Of a stretch of DNA of 64,000 nucleotides, positions 1 through 11,043 are shown in pieces. How positions within the stretch are numbered: the first letter of the stretch is position 1; every line of letters begins with the position of its first letter. The position numbers and the translations under genes were made by a program. Below the pieces are notes generated by a model. The model was not told where the DNA came from, searched no databases, and worked only from the letters and a program-made list of their open reading frames with translations. Source of the stretch: Anadara kagoshimensis (Eukaryota; Mollusca; Bivalvia; Arcoida; Arcidae); assembly GCA_021292105.1 (NCBI GenBank), contig CM037857.1, forward strand, positions 31,300,365 through 31,364,364. The letters run 5' to 3'.

Positions 1-880
1 CTCTTATGGCTCCTAAAAATAATATGATTATAATTACTATATTTAAAAAAAAAAATAAATACAAACGTGTACCTCCCCCAACCCCGAACTAGTCTATACT
101 AATTGAGCAGATAAGGTGGGTTTTTGTGCATTATAAATTCATCATCAAAAAACGAATATATACTCTAGTATATATATGAACTGCGGTTAGTCAAATAGCA
201 ACTCTCAAATTAAGTGCACATGTGGTTGTTGTGCATATAGCCTTCATCGACAGCAATCAATACACGGGAACCCATCTGTTAGTAGCAGAAATCGATGGAG
301 TGAGCATTTCTATTTTGAACTGAACAAACCTCCTTTTTCTGCGTTTATTGCGGATGCTACTGAATCTATGCATACTTCCATAGTTATTGTGAATGAAGGT
401 GAAAACGAAAGTAAATTCACACGTGTTGTTTTCAACGGAAGAATACGAAAGTAGTCTAAATCTAAAACCGGATAATGAAAGTAGACCGAAAACGGAATTT
501 GCTTTATAGTGTAATCAAGCCCGATACATCTATAATCATCATTACATCATTATGTTAAATAAACTGGGAAAGCTATATATGTTTGATTTTAGAAATCGGT
601 GGGTATAGAATAATGGCGTCATGATTTAGGCCGAAATATCTGCCTAGATAAACCATGGTAATTCAGTTACCTTATGATAATACGTACATGTATACGATTG
701 CAGTTCTAGCATCTTTAAGGTAGATACTTCGGCCTAGTTCCAGGATGCATACTAAACTAAAGAACAGGCTCCAGTTTCTCAACCATTCCTTAAAGTTCCC
801 TTTAATTTGCAACATTATTTTTATGTTACTACAAATAAAAAATCCGACAAAATTTAATGACGGAAACAAGCTTTGACCGA
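1..880. other. Intergenic, no gene seen
   Basis: AT-rich sequence with no splice-consistent coding exon and no recognisable domain in any frame. A 71-codon minus-strand frame near 672-887 looks random. Confidence 0.6.
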
Positions 881-894
881 TCTTCAAAATGACA

Positions 895-1012
895 CATTCT
901 TAAATTTTTGAAAATCTTAAAATTCGCAAAAATACCACAGTGCAAAATTTGCAAGATTTAAATTAAGGAAACCCTAAGTTAAGAAATGATTGTGAACCCG
1001 GGGGCTTGAAAC
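895..1012. repeat. MITE-B fragment (right end)
   Basis: It ends with GTTAAGAAATGATTGTGAA, the reverse complement of the TTCACAATCATTTCTTAAC terminus shared by about ten short elements in this window (called MITE-B here). Only the right part is recognisable. Confidence 0.55.
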
Positions 1013-1744
1013 CTTGTTTTCTTTTCTGTTGCTTCCGCATTCCAATTTTTCGCCTTTTCATGTTTCAGTTTTTCGGTAAAATGTTATTCTGATATCATCC
1101 ACGATTTCATAGCTAAAATGTTAAGTTTTCTTATATAAATGTCATGCTATTTGATCTGCCAGTCGATGAGTTGTCGAGGTACCGATTTTTTTTTCATGGA
1201 AAAATCAAAATTAGGACATAAATATGTACGTATCAAAATCTATTAATTTCACTTTGTATAAGCAACATTGAAAGGTGATGAACAAGTAACGTTCTTAAAT
1301 AGTGAAATAATGTAAGAAAAGTTTATAAAAATATATTTAATTATATATTTACACTAGTGACCAAAAAGCTTACCGTTTTTAGTTTTATTGGAGATGTTCA
1401 TCTAGACAGTCAATGTATACGTATATGAATAATAGTTTTGTGCAATGAATTTTAAGTTCAGTATAGTTTTAGTTTTAGATGCAATTTCAATTTCTTTCTA
1501 TATATCTTTCTCCCCTTTTTTTGAAAGACTTCCATTTTTCTCTCCCATTAAAGACTGAAAAAGTCTAAAAAGAACGCAATTAAACGGTTTTGAAAAATAC
1601 ATAGAATTTAATGAGTGAGGGTACAAACGGAAGTGTTAGCCTCTTTTCAGGTGGGAACATAAAATCATAAAACTAATTAGAAATCAAATTTTATTTGCGG
1701 CAAGGTCATGGTCATGAATAAAATCTTGTCCGACTTAAACATCA
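1013..1744. other. Intergenic, nothing recognised
   Basis: Plain AT-rich DNA without an exon-like frame, tRNA or structured repeat that I can see. Confidence 0.55.
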
Positions 1745-1747
1745 TAA

Positions 1748-1749
<2 letters not shown>

Positions 1750-1795
<46 letters not shown>

Positions 1796-1836
1796 TATAT
1801 ATATATTGGTTTAGAATTAGTATAATAATAATAATA

Positions 1837-1887
<51 letters not shown>
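1750..1887. repeat. Compound (TA)n / (ATT)n microsatellite
   Basis: A TA run from about 1750 to 1806 is followed, after a short unique spacer, by an ATT run to about 1887. It is open in several frames on both strands, so it yields spurious Ile/Tyr-rich reading frames. Confidence 0.95.
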
Positions 1888-1889
1888 GA

Positions 1890-2489
1890 TGGCATACGTT
1901 TATATTTAAGCATTTGAAATTATTGATCTAATGAAGGCTGGTTGTTTTCACTGGTAAAACGCGGATATTGATGTTTTTTCTTTATTTTCTTTCTTTCTTA
2001 AAACATGTGTAGTTGGAGAATAAACAAGTAACTGAAATAAATAGTTTTTACAATATTTGTAACATGTCACAAGCCGTGTGACATCTTAACATGATGGTGT
2101 TATTTTTTTAACATCTGTCGAGTTCTGTTCTTACATAGGTATATATGCATTTTACATGCCCGAGAAACTCGTTATTATATAAACAAGTTTTACATTCAAT
2201 TTTGACAGGTGAGCGTGGAATTTTGTGGAAATTCTCTGACAATTATCAGATTATCATTTCTTGTGAACACAGAAGTGTACTTTTAATCAGGTGGAAATGT
2301 TTGAATTGTTTGTTAAATATTGTTATGTGTGTTATTTCAAGTTTTTATGTCCAACAAAACAATTGTAGGTGTTAAATAAAAACAAATAAAGCATTAAAAA
2401 GTCTATTGAGAATTTACACATATTGATAAAGAACTTCTTAATGTTATTTATGCAACGTTACAAATAATGATAAAGACCTCATTATGTCA
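1890..2489. other. Intergenic, nothing recognised
   Basis: A 76-codon plus-strand frame at 2145-2375 has no domain resemblance and no flanking splice or promoter signals. I see no supported gene. Confidence 0.5.
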
Positions 2490-2930
2490 CCCTGTCTCAA
2501 CCTGAACCGGCGCCCATAAATTAATAAACAAACGGGTCCGAGAACTACTCGTCTGACAAGAACAGGGGCGGGTTAATTGTATTAGTAATATCTTTAATAG
2601 GATCACACTGTTCTTATATGTGAAATTAAATATCTCTTGATTGCACCTGATAAAATCTGGTTGAAGCCAATAGTTCTACAAGCCGTTAATAATGAGATTA
2701 AATGGGGATTAATGAAAGGGATAATTAGATCCTTTTTACAGCTTTAAATATAATGAAAACAGTTGTATTATAATAACTGCCTTGTCTAAGAAATCTAGGA
2801 CCAGAAAAGTGATTGAAGTTTAGAAATCAAGATCTAAGGGAATTAACTGACTTTTGGGGCTTATAATTGAAACCCGAAATGCAATTAACAATGAAATAAA
2901 ATGCTTAATCCCCACAAGTTAATTAAAATA
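2490..2930. promoter_or_regulatory. Candidate distal enhancer with homeodomain-type motifs
   Basis: The stretch is repeat-free and less monotonously AT-rich than its surroundings. It holds GGGATTAAT (about 2705), ATAATTAGA (about 2721), TTAATCC (about 2905) and several AATTAA cores. It shares the 10-mer ACTTTTGGGG (2850-2859) with the motif cluster just upstream of the homeobox gene (7588-7597). Regulatory function is inferred from motif density only. Confidence 0.3.
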
Positions 2931-3167
2931 TAACACCATTTTTTTCTTTGAAATCAAAGATTTTTTAAAAAGATTTTGAAATTAGATTACGAGTTTAGGA
3001 CAGTAATCCCGTTGACCTGGTTACTTATTTCTAAAATGGGTATAGATTTAGACAATTTTAAGACATAAACAGGTTCAAACATATTGATAGATATGGCTGA
3101 CCTATCATAATTAATTGCCATTATCACTTTCTTTCTTTCCTTCTTCTTCTTCTTATTGATTTTTATT

Positions 3168-3256
3168 TCTTAAATAAATAAATAAATAAATAAAAAATAA
3201 ATAAATAAATAAATAAATAAATAAAATAAATAAATAAATAAAATAAATAAATAAGC
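3168..3256. repeat. (AAAT)n microsatellite
   Basis: Interrupted tetranucleotide run of AAAT units. Confidence 0.9.
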
Positions 3257-3603
3257 TGCTGAGGAAGTCTACATTAGAACTAAACAGTTATACTATATAA
3301 AATGTCGTTGTTTTTTTTTCAAGGCAAAATGGTAAAAAGTAAAAGAAAACCAACGAAAAAATAAACTTCATGCGCAAAGACACAAAAAAAAAAAAAATAA
3401 ATAAAGCCAACGAAAAAAACGTTCTACGAAAGACGGGATTTCGAAGTAACACAGATTATTCCTAGCCATTCATCATTATTTTTATCATTTACATTTTTGG
3501 CAGAAAAACAATTATGTGATCGGACCGGTCCTTCATGACCTTTTTAGGCCATTTGTCTCATCTATTTCTTTTTTTTTTTCAAGATTTTCTTTCATTCAGT
3601 CCA

Positions 3604-3651
3604 GGTCCCAGTTTCACAATAATTTCTTAACTAAGATTTTCTTTAACTTAA
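3604..3651. repeat. MITE-B left end, split by the TTAA element
   Basis: It begins GGTCCCAGTTTCACAAT and runs to the TTAA at 3648-3651, where the 2.3 kb element is inserted. The MITE continues at 5984 with ATATGGCGAAATTTC, matching the internal order of other MITE-B copies (TTAAATCTGGCAAAATTTC). Confidence 0.7.
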
Positions 3652-4243
3652 AGGTCACCGGTCACCAAAAACCGATTTTTTTTTAGTACTATTTTCCGAA
3701 AGATTACATCATAAAAAGTCGATTTAGCCACAAATAACATTTTTTAATCATTTCTTTCCTTTTCTACAGCGTAAATTGAAGTCCTGAAACTGTTGAAAAA
3801 CTGTGTTATCTCCCTTTGGTTGTAAAAGGGCACAAAACCGGAAGTGACGCAGAAGGTGTTATCCCAACTATTTAGTAAATGAAGCTTGCATTTATTTCCC
3901 AGATTTATCGGACATAACTTCTATTGTTTTTATATATTTATTTATTTTTTAGCATTGGGTATTTTAGTTTCCTTCAGTAGAAAAAAACAAATAAAAAATA
4001 AACATAATAATAAGAAATAAATAAAGAAAAAACTATATTTGTGTTTGCTCTAAGTATGATATACTATTTACTAATACTTTTACGAAACATAATTTCACAT
4101 TTCTTTAGAAATTTATTTATTTATTTATTTATTTATCACAACAAATAATAAAAGAACCCAAACTTCCGTTTTTTATTGAAAATATTGCTCATATTAATTT
4201 TCATTAATATTTAATATCATTTTAATCTTTACATATCTCTGAG

Positions 4244-4290
<47 letters not shown>

Positions 4291-5979
4291 TCACAACAAA
4301 TAATTAAAGAACTCAAATTTCCGTTTTTTATTTAACGTATTTATCACATTAATTTTCATTAATATTAATTATCATTTTAATCATCCTTACATATCTCTGA
4401 GTTATTTATTTATTTATTTATTTATTTATTTGTTTATTTATTTATTTCTATTTATCACAACAAATATTAAAAGAACTCAAATTTCCGTTTTTTATTTAAA
4501 ATATTGTTCACATTAATTGTTATTAATATTTCATATCATTTTATTTATCTTTACATATCTCTAATAATTGATTAATTAGTACAGCTATATGATGATCCCA
4601 AATTGATTTTAATTCGTATTTGTTTTAGAAAATTGTACCATTTTTAATTCCTTTTTAAATTAAAATCAAAGATTTATTATTATAATTATTATTTATATAC
4701 CCATGTAATGAATAAAAAACACGTTTTCGGATAGAATCTGGGTCCAAGACCTGTAGTTTTTAGTACAACGAAAATATCAAAATAAAGGTTTAAAGAATAA
4801 TTTCTTATTTTCTCTCAAATAAAATGTTTCACCCCAGTATTACTTAAATATGAAAACAATTTCAATTCAATAGCTTCCTATTCCTTATTTGCAGTAAGTT
4901 TAATAATAATAATAATCATCATCATCATCATCATCGTCATTAATGTTTCCATGATAAAATAAAAAAATAAATTCATATAATAACTTTATTACGCTTAATT
5001 TTAATGGGATGAAAAGAACGTCATAAAAATGTGATACCAGTGGGATTACGCTCGACTAACTAAGAACTCAAAACTCGAGTGAAACTGTCTTTCATTTATT
5101 CACAATAAATTAATATCGTTCAAAGTGTGATTTACACCCCCTCACATACCAGTAATTAAGAGATTATCAATATGCTACATTGGGAAACATCCTGTATAGA
5201 AGTAGACACCTACCACCTGTAATTAACAGAGTTTACCTTACAATATGCAACATTAATTGACACGTGTGTATATCTTTATGATATACCCGGTAAATGTTAT
5301 TTGTCATTTTTATGGATTCTGAAAATCGAATAAATCAAAGTTAAATTAGATTAGTTAATCTGAACAAGGCATACGTCTCTGTTTGAACGTGTGAATTGGT
5401 GAACTGATTGAATAACGGAATTAAATTAATTTTGAAAATTAAAATTGTATTTGACTGAATTCGTTCATAATAATTTGAATTGTCTTAAATGATTATACCA
5501 CTCATATTTCCCTGACTTATCTCGTAGTGTTTAATCTGAATACATTCAAAACAATTAAAAAGCTGCATGTACAGCTGTGTAAATCTGGCTTTAATTTGTT
5601 CTGAATTTTGTGAAAAAAACATGTTCATCCGTCATTGTGATTTTATTATATTCAAACTTCACAAAATATATCATTTTGACTTGAAATCAAACTTTAAAAG
5701 CCTTCAAAACACCACACAAACCCACATGTTATATATGGATACATATAGAGGTTATATGTCTTTCCTCAGCAGCTTAACACCATGTACGTCATCAATTAGG
5801 TCGCCGGAAAGTTACGAGCGGTGTCGGAAACTACCGAGTATTAGCAGTTCGTTCAGGTAAGGTTTTAGTGTATTACAGGTAAATGTAAGGCGTGGGAAAC
5901 CGTCAGACACATCAATATTGACTATTCTACCCATTAGAATGCAAAATACAAAATTGATAAATTTGGTGACCGGTGACCT
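3652..5979. mobile_element. 2.3 kb TIR element with TTAA target site, copy 1
   Basis: The element begins AGGTCACCGGTCACCAAA and ends with the inverted TTTGGTGACCGGTGACCT. TTAA flanks both sides (3648-3651 and 5980-5983). The interior matches the second copy at 53389-55644 in order along its length. It holds a (TTTA)n-rich block of three units of about 155-162 bp. The only long frame (97 codons at 5567) is not preserved in copy 2, so no transposase is evident and the element is presumably non-autonomous. A TTAA target site is known for piggyBac and Kolobok superfamilies; the AGG terminus fits Kolobok better than the CCC-type piggyBac end. The superfamily call is inference. Confidence 0.85.
4110..4562. 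repeat. Tandem units of about 155-162 bp inside TTAA element copy 1
   Basis: The string TCACAACAAATA recurs at about 4136, 4291 and 4453. Each is followed by AAAGAAC, a short AT-rich block, ACATATCTCTGAG and a (TTTA)n run, so the unit is a composite of unique sequence plus microsatellite. Confidence 0.85.
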
Positions 5980-5983
5980 TTAA

Positions 5984-6105
5984 ATATGGCGAAATTTCAA
6001 ATCTTTTCAATATTGTCATTTGGATGGACCAATTAGTTTTGTATTTTATGTCCATCTTTGCCCAAAATTTGTTCAAAAATAGCAGCTTTGAAACTTCATA
6101 AAGTT
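5984..6105. repeat. MITE-B remainder to the right of the TTAA insertion
   Basis: It continues the interrupted MITE-B (GAAATTTCAAATCTT, then degenerate sequence). The right terminus is no longer recognisable. Confidence 0.5.
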
Positions 6106-6309
6106 TTTTTATTTATTTATTCGTTTATCAAAAATGTTGTTTGATTTTTCTATCTACATTTCCGAAATGTGCTTCTGCTTGTGTTATCGAAATAAAACAC
6201 TTGTTCTTATCACAGCATCTTATAGTCGATTATGCTGAAGATAAAAAAAAGCAAAAGAAGTAAAACAAGGCAAATACAATGATAAAAATTAATTGGGACA
6301 ACCAAAACA

Positions 6310-6438
6310 TTCGTTCGTTCGTTCGTTCGTTCGTTCGTTCATTCATTCATTCATTCATTCATTCATTCATTCATTCATTCATTCATTCATTCATTCATTC
6401 ATTCATTCATTCATTCATTCATTCATTCATTCATTCAT
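6310..6438. repeat. (TTCG)n-(TTCA)n microsatellite
   Basis: About six TTCG units pass directly into some 26 TTCA units. The Phe/Ile/His/Ser frame over it is a repeat artefact. Confidence 0.95.
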
Positions 6439-6439
6439 C

Positions 6440-7249
6440 AGCTTCCTATATTTATGAATTAATTTGAAAGGTGTCACCAGCAACATTTAATACAGTATAA
6501 TGTATTATTTTAATTATTTAAAAAAATTATGTATTTATTTCTCATTTGTATTCACTGTTTTTGAAGTGCACGGGACCACGCCAGTTTTACCTTTCCAAAA
6601 ATCAAGACTTAATGGCACGAAGACCGCTTTTTGTACCCTTCACTAAAATTTTACTGATTTTAGTTACATGTGTCTCGTAAGTCTTTTAATACTGGATGTT
6701 AACGTTAAATTGATGATTTTTTTTATTGCTTAAAATTTGTTTAATATTACATATATGACACGAAAATAAACTACTTAATTTTAAATGTTAATGAAAAAGC
6801 ATATTTTTAAACAGAGAGAACGGAATCAAGCCAATTTTAAACATTTATGTGAAAAATAATTTTCAAAAAATGTGTATAGAATTTTCTAAAGATGGGGTTT
6901 ACAAAAGGAAGTTACACTAAATGACGTTTACGGAGAAATCACCAATAGTATTTAATCATAATGTGTAAAATTGTTGATTTAACAAAAAAAAAAAAAAATA
7001 ATAATAATAATAATAAAAAAATATATATATAAAAAATTAGATTTACATATTATTTTAACATGAATATTGCATTTTTCAGTAAGCGTGTGCAAAGAAAGCA
7101 CATTAAATTAAATTAATAATTAATAAACTAGTTTTCGAAATCAAAACAACCTAAAAGTGTCAAAGTCATTAATATAATGGCGAGTCAAATGAATCCTAAA
7201 TTTACTACTGTCGATTACAATTTAATTTTATTCCAAATTCCATCTACCT
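6440..7249. other. Intergenic, nothing recognised
   Basis: AT-rich DNA with a short A-rich/AAT run near 6985-7035. No exon-like frame. Confidence 0.5.
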
Positions 7250-7640
7250 AATTATAAATTGATTTCTTTTGATCTGGACAGGTAGATAATTAAAAGTGTG
7301 AAGCCTTCCACTGGCGAGATGAAAAGAACTGATTAACTCCTAATTAAGCGATAATAGAAATCCCCTAATTTTCTCCAATTACCCTAAACACTCTATAGAT
7401 TATCCGTGGATACCTGTAGGAAGAGATAATCCGGGCTTCGGGTGGGATTAAGGAGAATGTGATTACGGTAGGGCGTGCGTGGACTAATTGTCCTCGTAAT
7501 TGACTTACAGCCAAGCTGAATGGGGATTACCGCCCTGTCTAAACAAAGAACAATAGGTCCTCCTAGGTTAAGCTGATGAGTCTTTTCACTTTTGGGGTTC
7601 TTATCACAACACCCCTCCTGTTATACCCTGAACAGATTTA
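7250..7640 (+). promoter_or_regulatory. Motif-dense upstream region of the homeobox gene
   Basis: Repeat-free DNA 150-550 bp upstream of the putative TSS. TAATTA cores lie at 7287-7292 and 7341-7346. OTX/bicoid-type GGATTA lies at 7445-7450 and 7524-7529, with TAATCC at about 7426. TAATTG lies at about 7485. Adjoining SOX-type AACAAAG (7542-7548) and AACAATAGG (7549-7557) are also present. Motif families are established knowledge; enhancer activity is inference. Confidence 0.45.
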
Positions 7641-7760
7641 CACAAACAATAGATCACTTACAGAGCTCATTAGAAGGTGCTTGAGTGATATCGAAACAAA
7701 GGTGTCAATTTTAGCTAATCAGCTGTAACAACCGGTCTATCAGAAGTCATGAGCTGGGGG

Positions 7761-7800
7761 TTTATAAACCGGTGTTCAGGGTAGAGGTGGGTAGTCAGTA
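7761..7800 (+). promoter_or_regulatory. TATA box and initiator of the homeobox gene
   Basis: TTTATAAA occupies 7761-7768, and an Inr-like TCAGTA lies at 7795-7800 (A+1 at about 7797). The spacing is close to the usual 30 bp. The ATG follows about 142 bp downstream. The arrangement fits a focused promoter, though no transcript evidence is available. Confidence 0.55.
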
Positions 7801-7938
7801 GGACACAGGACATTCGTTCAGACATACCTAGTTGGAAATCAGAAAAAGTGAGGACTTACTTTAGAAAGATTTAAGTGAAATTATCCATTGAAAGGATTTT
7901 ATTATAACTATTATTACCATTATTATTATATTATAAAA

Positions 7939-8320
7939 ATGTTGCTTGATTGTGATCAGCCAAAGAAAAAGAAGATGGCGTTTTCGGTGGAGAATTTAGC
8001 AAAGAGTAGCAGGATTGATTCCGAGAACGGACCACAAACTCCGGATATTCATAAGCAATTGTATCACAATGTGAACATTCCTTATCCCAGCATTCAGGAT
8101 AATTTTAGCCCATGCGGTCGACTTATGCATTCACCAGTCACAGCATCTAGTCCCGGGGGAAGCTCTACACAGGGCGGAGACGATAGCTTCTCTAATCTAA
8201 TGATTACCCCTTCATCAGAGGAAAGAAAACTTAAGAGAAAGAGATGTGATTCAGAAGAGACTATACCAAGTGGTCGAATGAGTGCCGACAGCCTCGAATC
8301 TGTCAGTCCATACGCATCGG
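7939..8320 (+). CDS. Homeobox gene exon 1
   Basis: 127 codons plus one base, ending TCGG before the donor GTAAGA. It encodes the KKKK basic run, the eh1-like FSVENLAK and a Ser/Pro-rich linker. Confidence 0.85.
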
Positions 8321-9048
8321 GTAAGAATTTTATTTTATTATTTCTAGCATATATCATGTAGAATGTTTTGTGCAATGCAATACTACAGTTTACTAAACTG
8401 GCGTGATTTCTTTTCTTTTAATATAAAAACCGGGCATTTTAAATTCCAGAAACCGGACTGTGAATTTATACATTTATTTTAAAATTTCAAAATGTCACTG
8501 ATGCTATAAGTGGGCAAAAAGTTATTATATAGACTTATAAAATTTAAAATGCCAATATTTAACATTAAAACATTAAATATTGAAACGTTTATTCAACAAT
8601 ACATAGGCCGAACAACGTGCCTTAATGATGGTAAGTTACTTTTTGATAATGCTTCCATCACGAAAGTTGTGGCTTATTAAAACGCACTGAAAAACTTTCT
8701 ACTTCACTTACAGCTGGTGAAATCTCGATATAAGTGATATATAAACCCCAGTCAATCAATCCATCAATTCTGCTTATCAAAAAAGCAGTTTTTCAGTGGT
8801 ATGCATGTGTATACTATAGTAGTTTAATGTAACTTATTATAATACCTCGCGTTTGTTTTATTTTCAGACTCTGAAGGTAACAGCAGTGGCGACACGGCAA
8901 GGAGAAAGAAAGCAAGAACAGCCTTCTCGACAGAACAAGTGAACGAACTTGAGTCTAGATATCAAACACAGAAATATTTACCTGCCTCTGAACGAAGCAA
9001 ATTGGCTGAACAACTCCAACTTTCTGATCAACAGGTGGGTGTTTATTT

Positions 9049-9106
<58 letters not shown>

Positions 9107-10309
9107 TAAAAAATTAATAATAGTAATAGAAATAAAATCGGGTTGAGAGATTTTATTGCGATATATAGAGACAAAGCATTGATTTATTATTTTTTAATGT
9201 CGCTGGTTATGAGAGTTGAGTATTGGTGTAAAACGCCTCAGCCAAGATTCTCTCACATATCGAGGCGGTTACGGCTCAGACAAGGATAGTGCCGGAGAAT
9301 GTAATGGGGGAGGGGGTTCCAAAGGAAAGTCTTGCCATTACGGTATTTTCACACAAAAAATACTTCGCAGAGATTTTCAGCATCTCTGCATTTTGCTTAC
9401 CCACCAAATTTACTTTTATTTCTCGAGGAAAGGTGTATGTTCTTGCTGAATCATGGTATTTATAGCACTCATCAGAAGTGTTAATTAACATAAAACCCAT
9501 CCTCCGGATACATAGCATAATTATTTAAAGTGCTACTCGTGACCAAGTTGTTGTCATGGGATTCAAGGGTCACGTGTTCCGAGTCCCAGAACGACTGAGT
9601 GGTATGTTAAATTTCTCCAGTCTAGTCCAGCTGCTTAATGGACTGTTTTGCAACTGTATTATGATAGGGGTTGCCATTGCCGTGGATGGATTCCTTCATC
9701 AAATGCGACGTACTTCACGCTCCGTCGCCTTACGTCACCGAAACAAGGGATAAGCAACAGTATGACGCGCCTATATGCTTGCGATAAACTTTAACTTAAC
9801 TAAATAAAGGACATTTTATGACCATTGGTCAATTATTTATAATCTTCTATCTTTCAAATGAGCGTGTCACTATCTATGCTATGCAGTGTTGTAACAATTT
9901 GTTGTCGCTTTGCGAAAAAAATCAACGTTTAATTTAATTGACCTTTTTATTTTTTTAGGTGAAAACATGGTTTCAGAATAGACGCATGAAGGAAAAACGT
10001 CAACAGAGAGATGAGGAACAGGCTAGATCATTCTCTCTTCCTACAGGGGGCGTTGATATTTCACAACTCGCAGCATTAGGAATTCCGTGTCCACCGCAAC
10101 CAATGAGACCGGCAGGTCAGATTCAAAAAGGAAATCATGCGGCAGTACCACAAGGATCTTTTTCTGGTTACTACGACCCTCGCTTACAACTTCCAACGTC
10201 ATTTCCGATGGGATTTCCTCCTATGTTTCCAGGCTATCACATGTATCCACCAGTGCCATCAATGATGCCTCACATGACGCTTTCACCGATGGGTAGACAA
10301 GCAAAGTGA
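7939..10309 (+). CDS. VENT-like homeobox transcription factor
   Basis: Three exons (7939-8320, 8868-9034, 9959-10309) join in phase to give 299 residues. The homeodomain spans about residues 140-199, with the invariant W48, F49, N51 and R53 (TWFQNRR) and with T47, Q50 and M54. Intron 2 falls exactly between homeodomain residues 44 and 45. The run ASERSKLAEQLQLS followed by QVKTWFQNRRMK and KRQ resembles chordate Vent/VENTX. BarH, Tlx and Hex also carry T47 but differ elsewhere. Near the N terminus FSVENLAKSS matches an eh1-like Groucho-binding motif and the FxSVxWLxxSS start of Vent proteins. The tail is Pro/Met-rich. It is expected to be a nuclear DNA-binding repressor. ATG 7939 was chosen for its A at -3; ATG 7975 has a stronger context and would give MAFSVENL. 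Homeobox identity is certain; the family is inferred. Confidence 0.9.
8868..9034 (+). CDS. Homeobox gene exon 2
   Basis: It follows the acceptor TTTTCAG and ends CAACAG before GTGGGT. It encodes an acidic, Gly/Ser stretch and homeodomain residues 1-44 (helices 1 and 2). Confidence 0.9.
9048..9104. repeat. (AAT)n microsatellite in homeobox intron 2
   Basis: Run of AAT units starting about 14 bp after the exon 2 donor. Confidence 0.95.
9535..9795 (+). mobile_element. Degenerate tRNA-derived SINE in homeobox intron 2
   Basis: The tail CGCCTTACGTCACCGAAACA..GGGATAAGC parallels the better-preserved SINE at 11625-11915 (CGCTTAACGCCACCGAAACC, GGGATAAGC), and both end before ACTTTAACT. The head is strongly mutated. 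Confidence 0.6.
9959..10309 (+). CDS. Homeobox gene exon 3
   Basis: It follows the acceptor TTTTTTTAG, encodes homeodomain residues 45-60 (recognition helix) and the Pro/Met-rich C terminus, and stops at TGA 10307-10309. Confidence 0.9.
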   Translation: MKTWFQNRRMKEKRQQRDEEQARSFSLPTGGVDISQLAALGIPCPPQPMRPAGQIQKGNHAAVPQGSFSGYYDPRLQLPTSFPMGFPPMFPGYHMYPPVPSMMPHMTLSPMGRQAK

Positions 10310-10459
10310 TTGGTTGATTGTGTGAACATTGAAATAGACTTTAATATTGCTATTTTTATATACATATGTTATCATTTCTTATTATATATTGTTATCTGTT
10401 ATCAATCATTGTATATTTTCGTATGGTGCAAATTGATTTTTATAAAATACTCGTTTATA

Positions 10460-10465
10460 AATAAA
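10460..10465 (+). terminator. Polyadenylation signal AATAAA of the homeobox gene
   Basis: First canonical AATAAA after the stop codon, about 150 bp downstream. Use is inferred. Confidence 0.4.
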
Positions 10466-10772
10466 TTGTCGATTCAGATTTGTTTTAGTCTAGTTCATAG
10501 TATGGAAATTCAGACTGACCAATCAAATTTATTAATTTGTCCAGATCGTTACATTATTGGTGCACAAGGTTACTATTTGGGTACTTTTTTATCGTTAGTG
10601 TTACAATTCAATACAAAAAGTCCGAATTTTCAGTACATTTAAAACACATCAAAATGAAAAAAATCAGTCTAATTTGACCATTCGTTCGTTTGTCCGGATA
10701 AATTCGTCGAATTGGTCAGCCTCGTAATTGGATGTATTCTTTCAAGTGTTTAAAAAAGCTAGCTAAAATAAT

Positions 10773-11043
10773 GCCCCGGTTTCACAATCATTCCTTAACT
10801 AAGATTTTTCTTAACTTAATTGTAGCAAATTTAAATTTTGACAATCTTTTTTGGAACTACGAATAATATTTTATGTCAAAACAGAATGCAGATGCATAAG
10901 CTGGATGTAATTTTTTAAATGAGACCTTAAATTCTCCAATATCTTAACAGTTAACAGAATTATAAAGGTTTTTTGGCTACAGTTAAGTTCTGAAGATCTC
11001 TGAAGAAAATCTGAGTTAAGAAACGATTGTGAAACTGGGACCA
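10773..11043. mobile_element. MITE-B, complete copy
   Basis: It starts CCCCGGTTTCACAATCATTC and ends with the inverted GAAACGATTGTGAAACTGGG, about 270 bp in all. No coding capacity. Confidence 0.75.

Noticed and set aside
1677-1917. Poly-isoleucine/tyrosine reading frames on both strands
   Set aside because: They are translations of the (TA)n/(ATT)n microsatellite.
5567-5860. 97-codon frame in TTAA element copy 1 as a possible transposase
   Set aside because: The start and frame are not kept in copy 2, and no DDE or zinc-finger motif is visible.
6279-6467. 62-codon frame with repeated Phe-Ile-His-Ser
   Set aside because: It translates the (TTCA)n microsatellite, with no support as a gene.
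8094-8375. 93-codon minus-strand frame over the homeobox first exon
   Set aside because: Shadow of the coding exon on the other strand, with no resemblance of its own.
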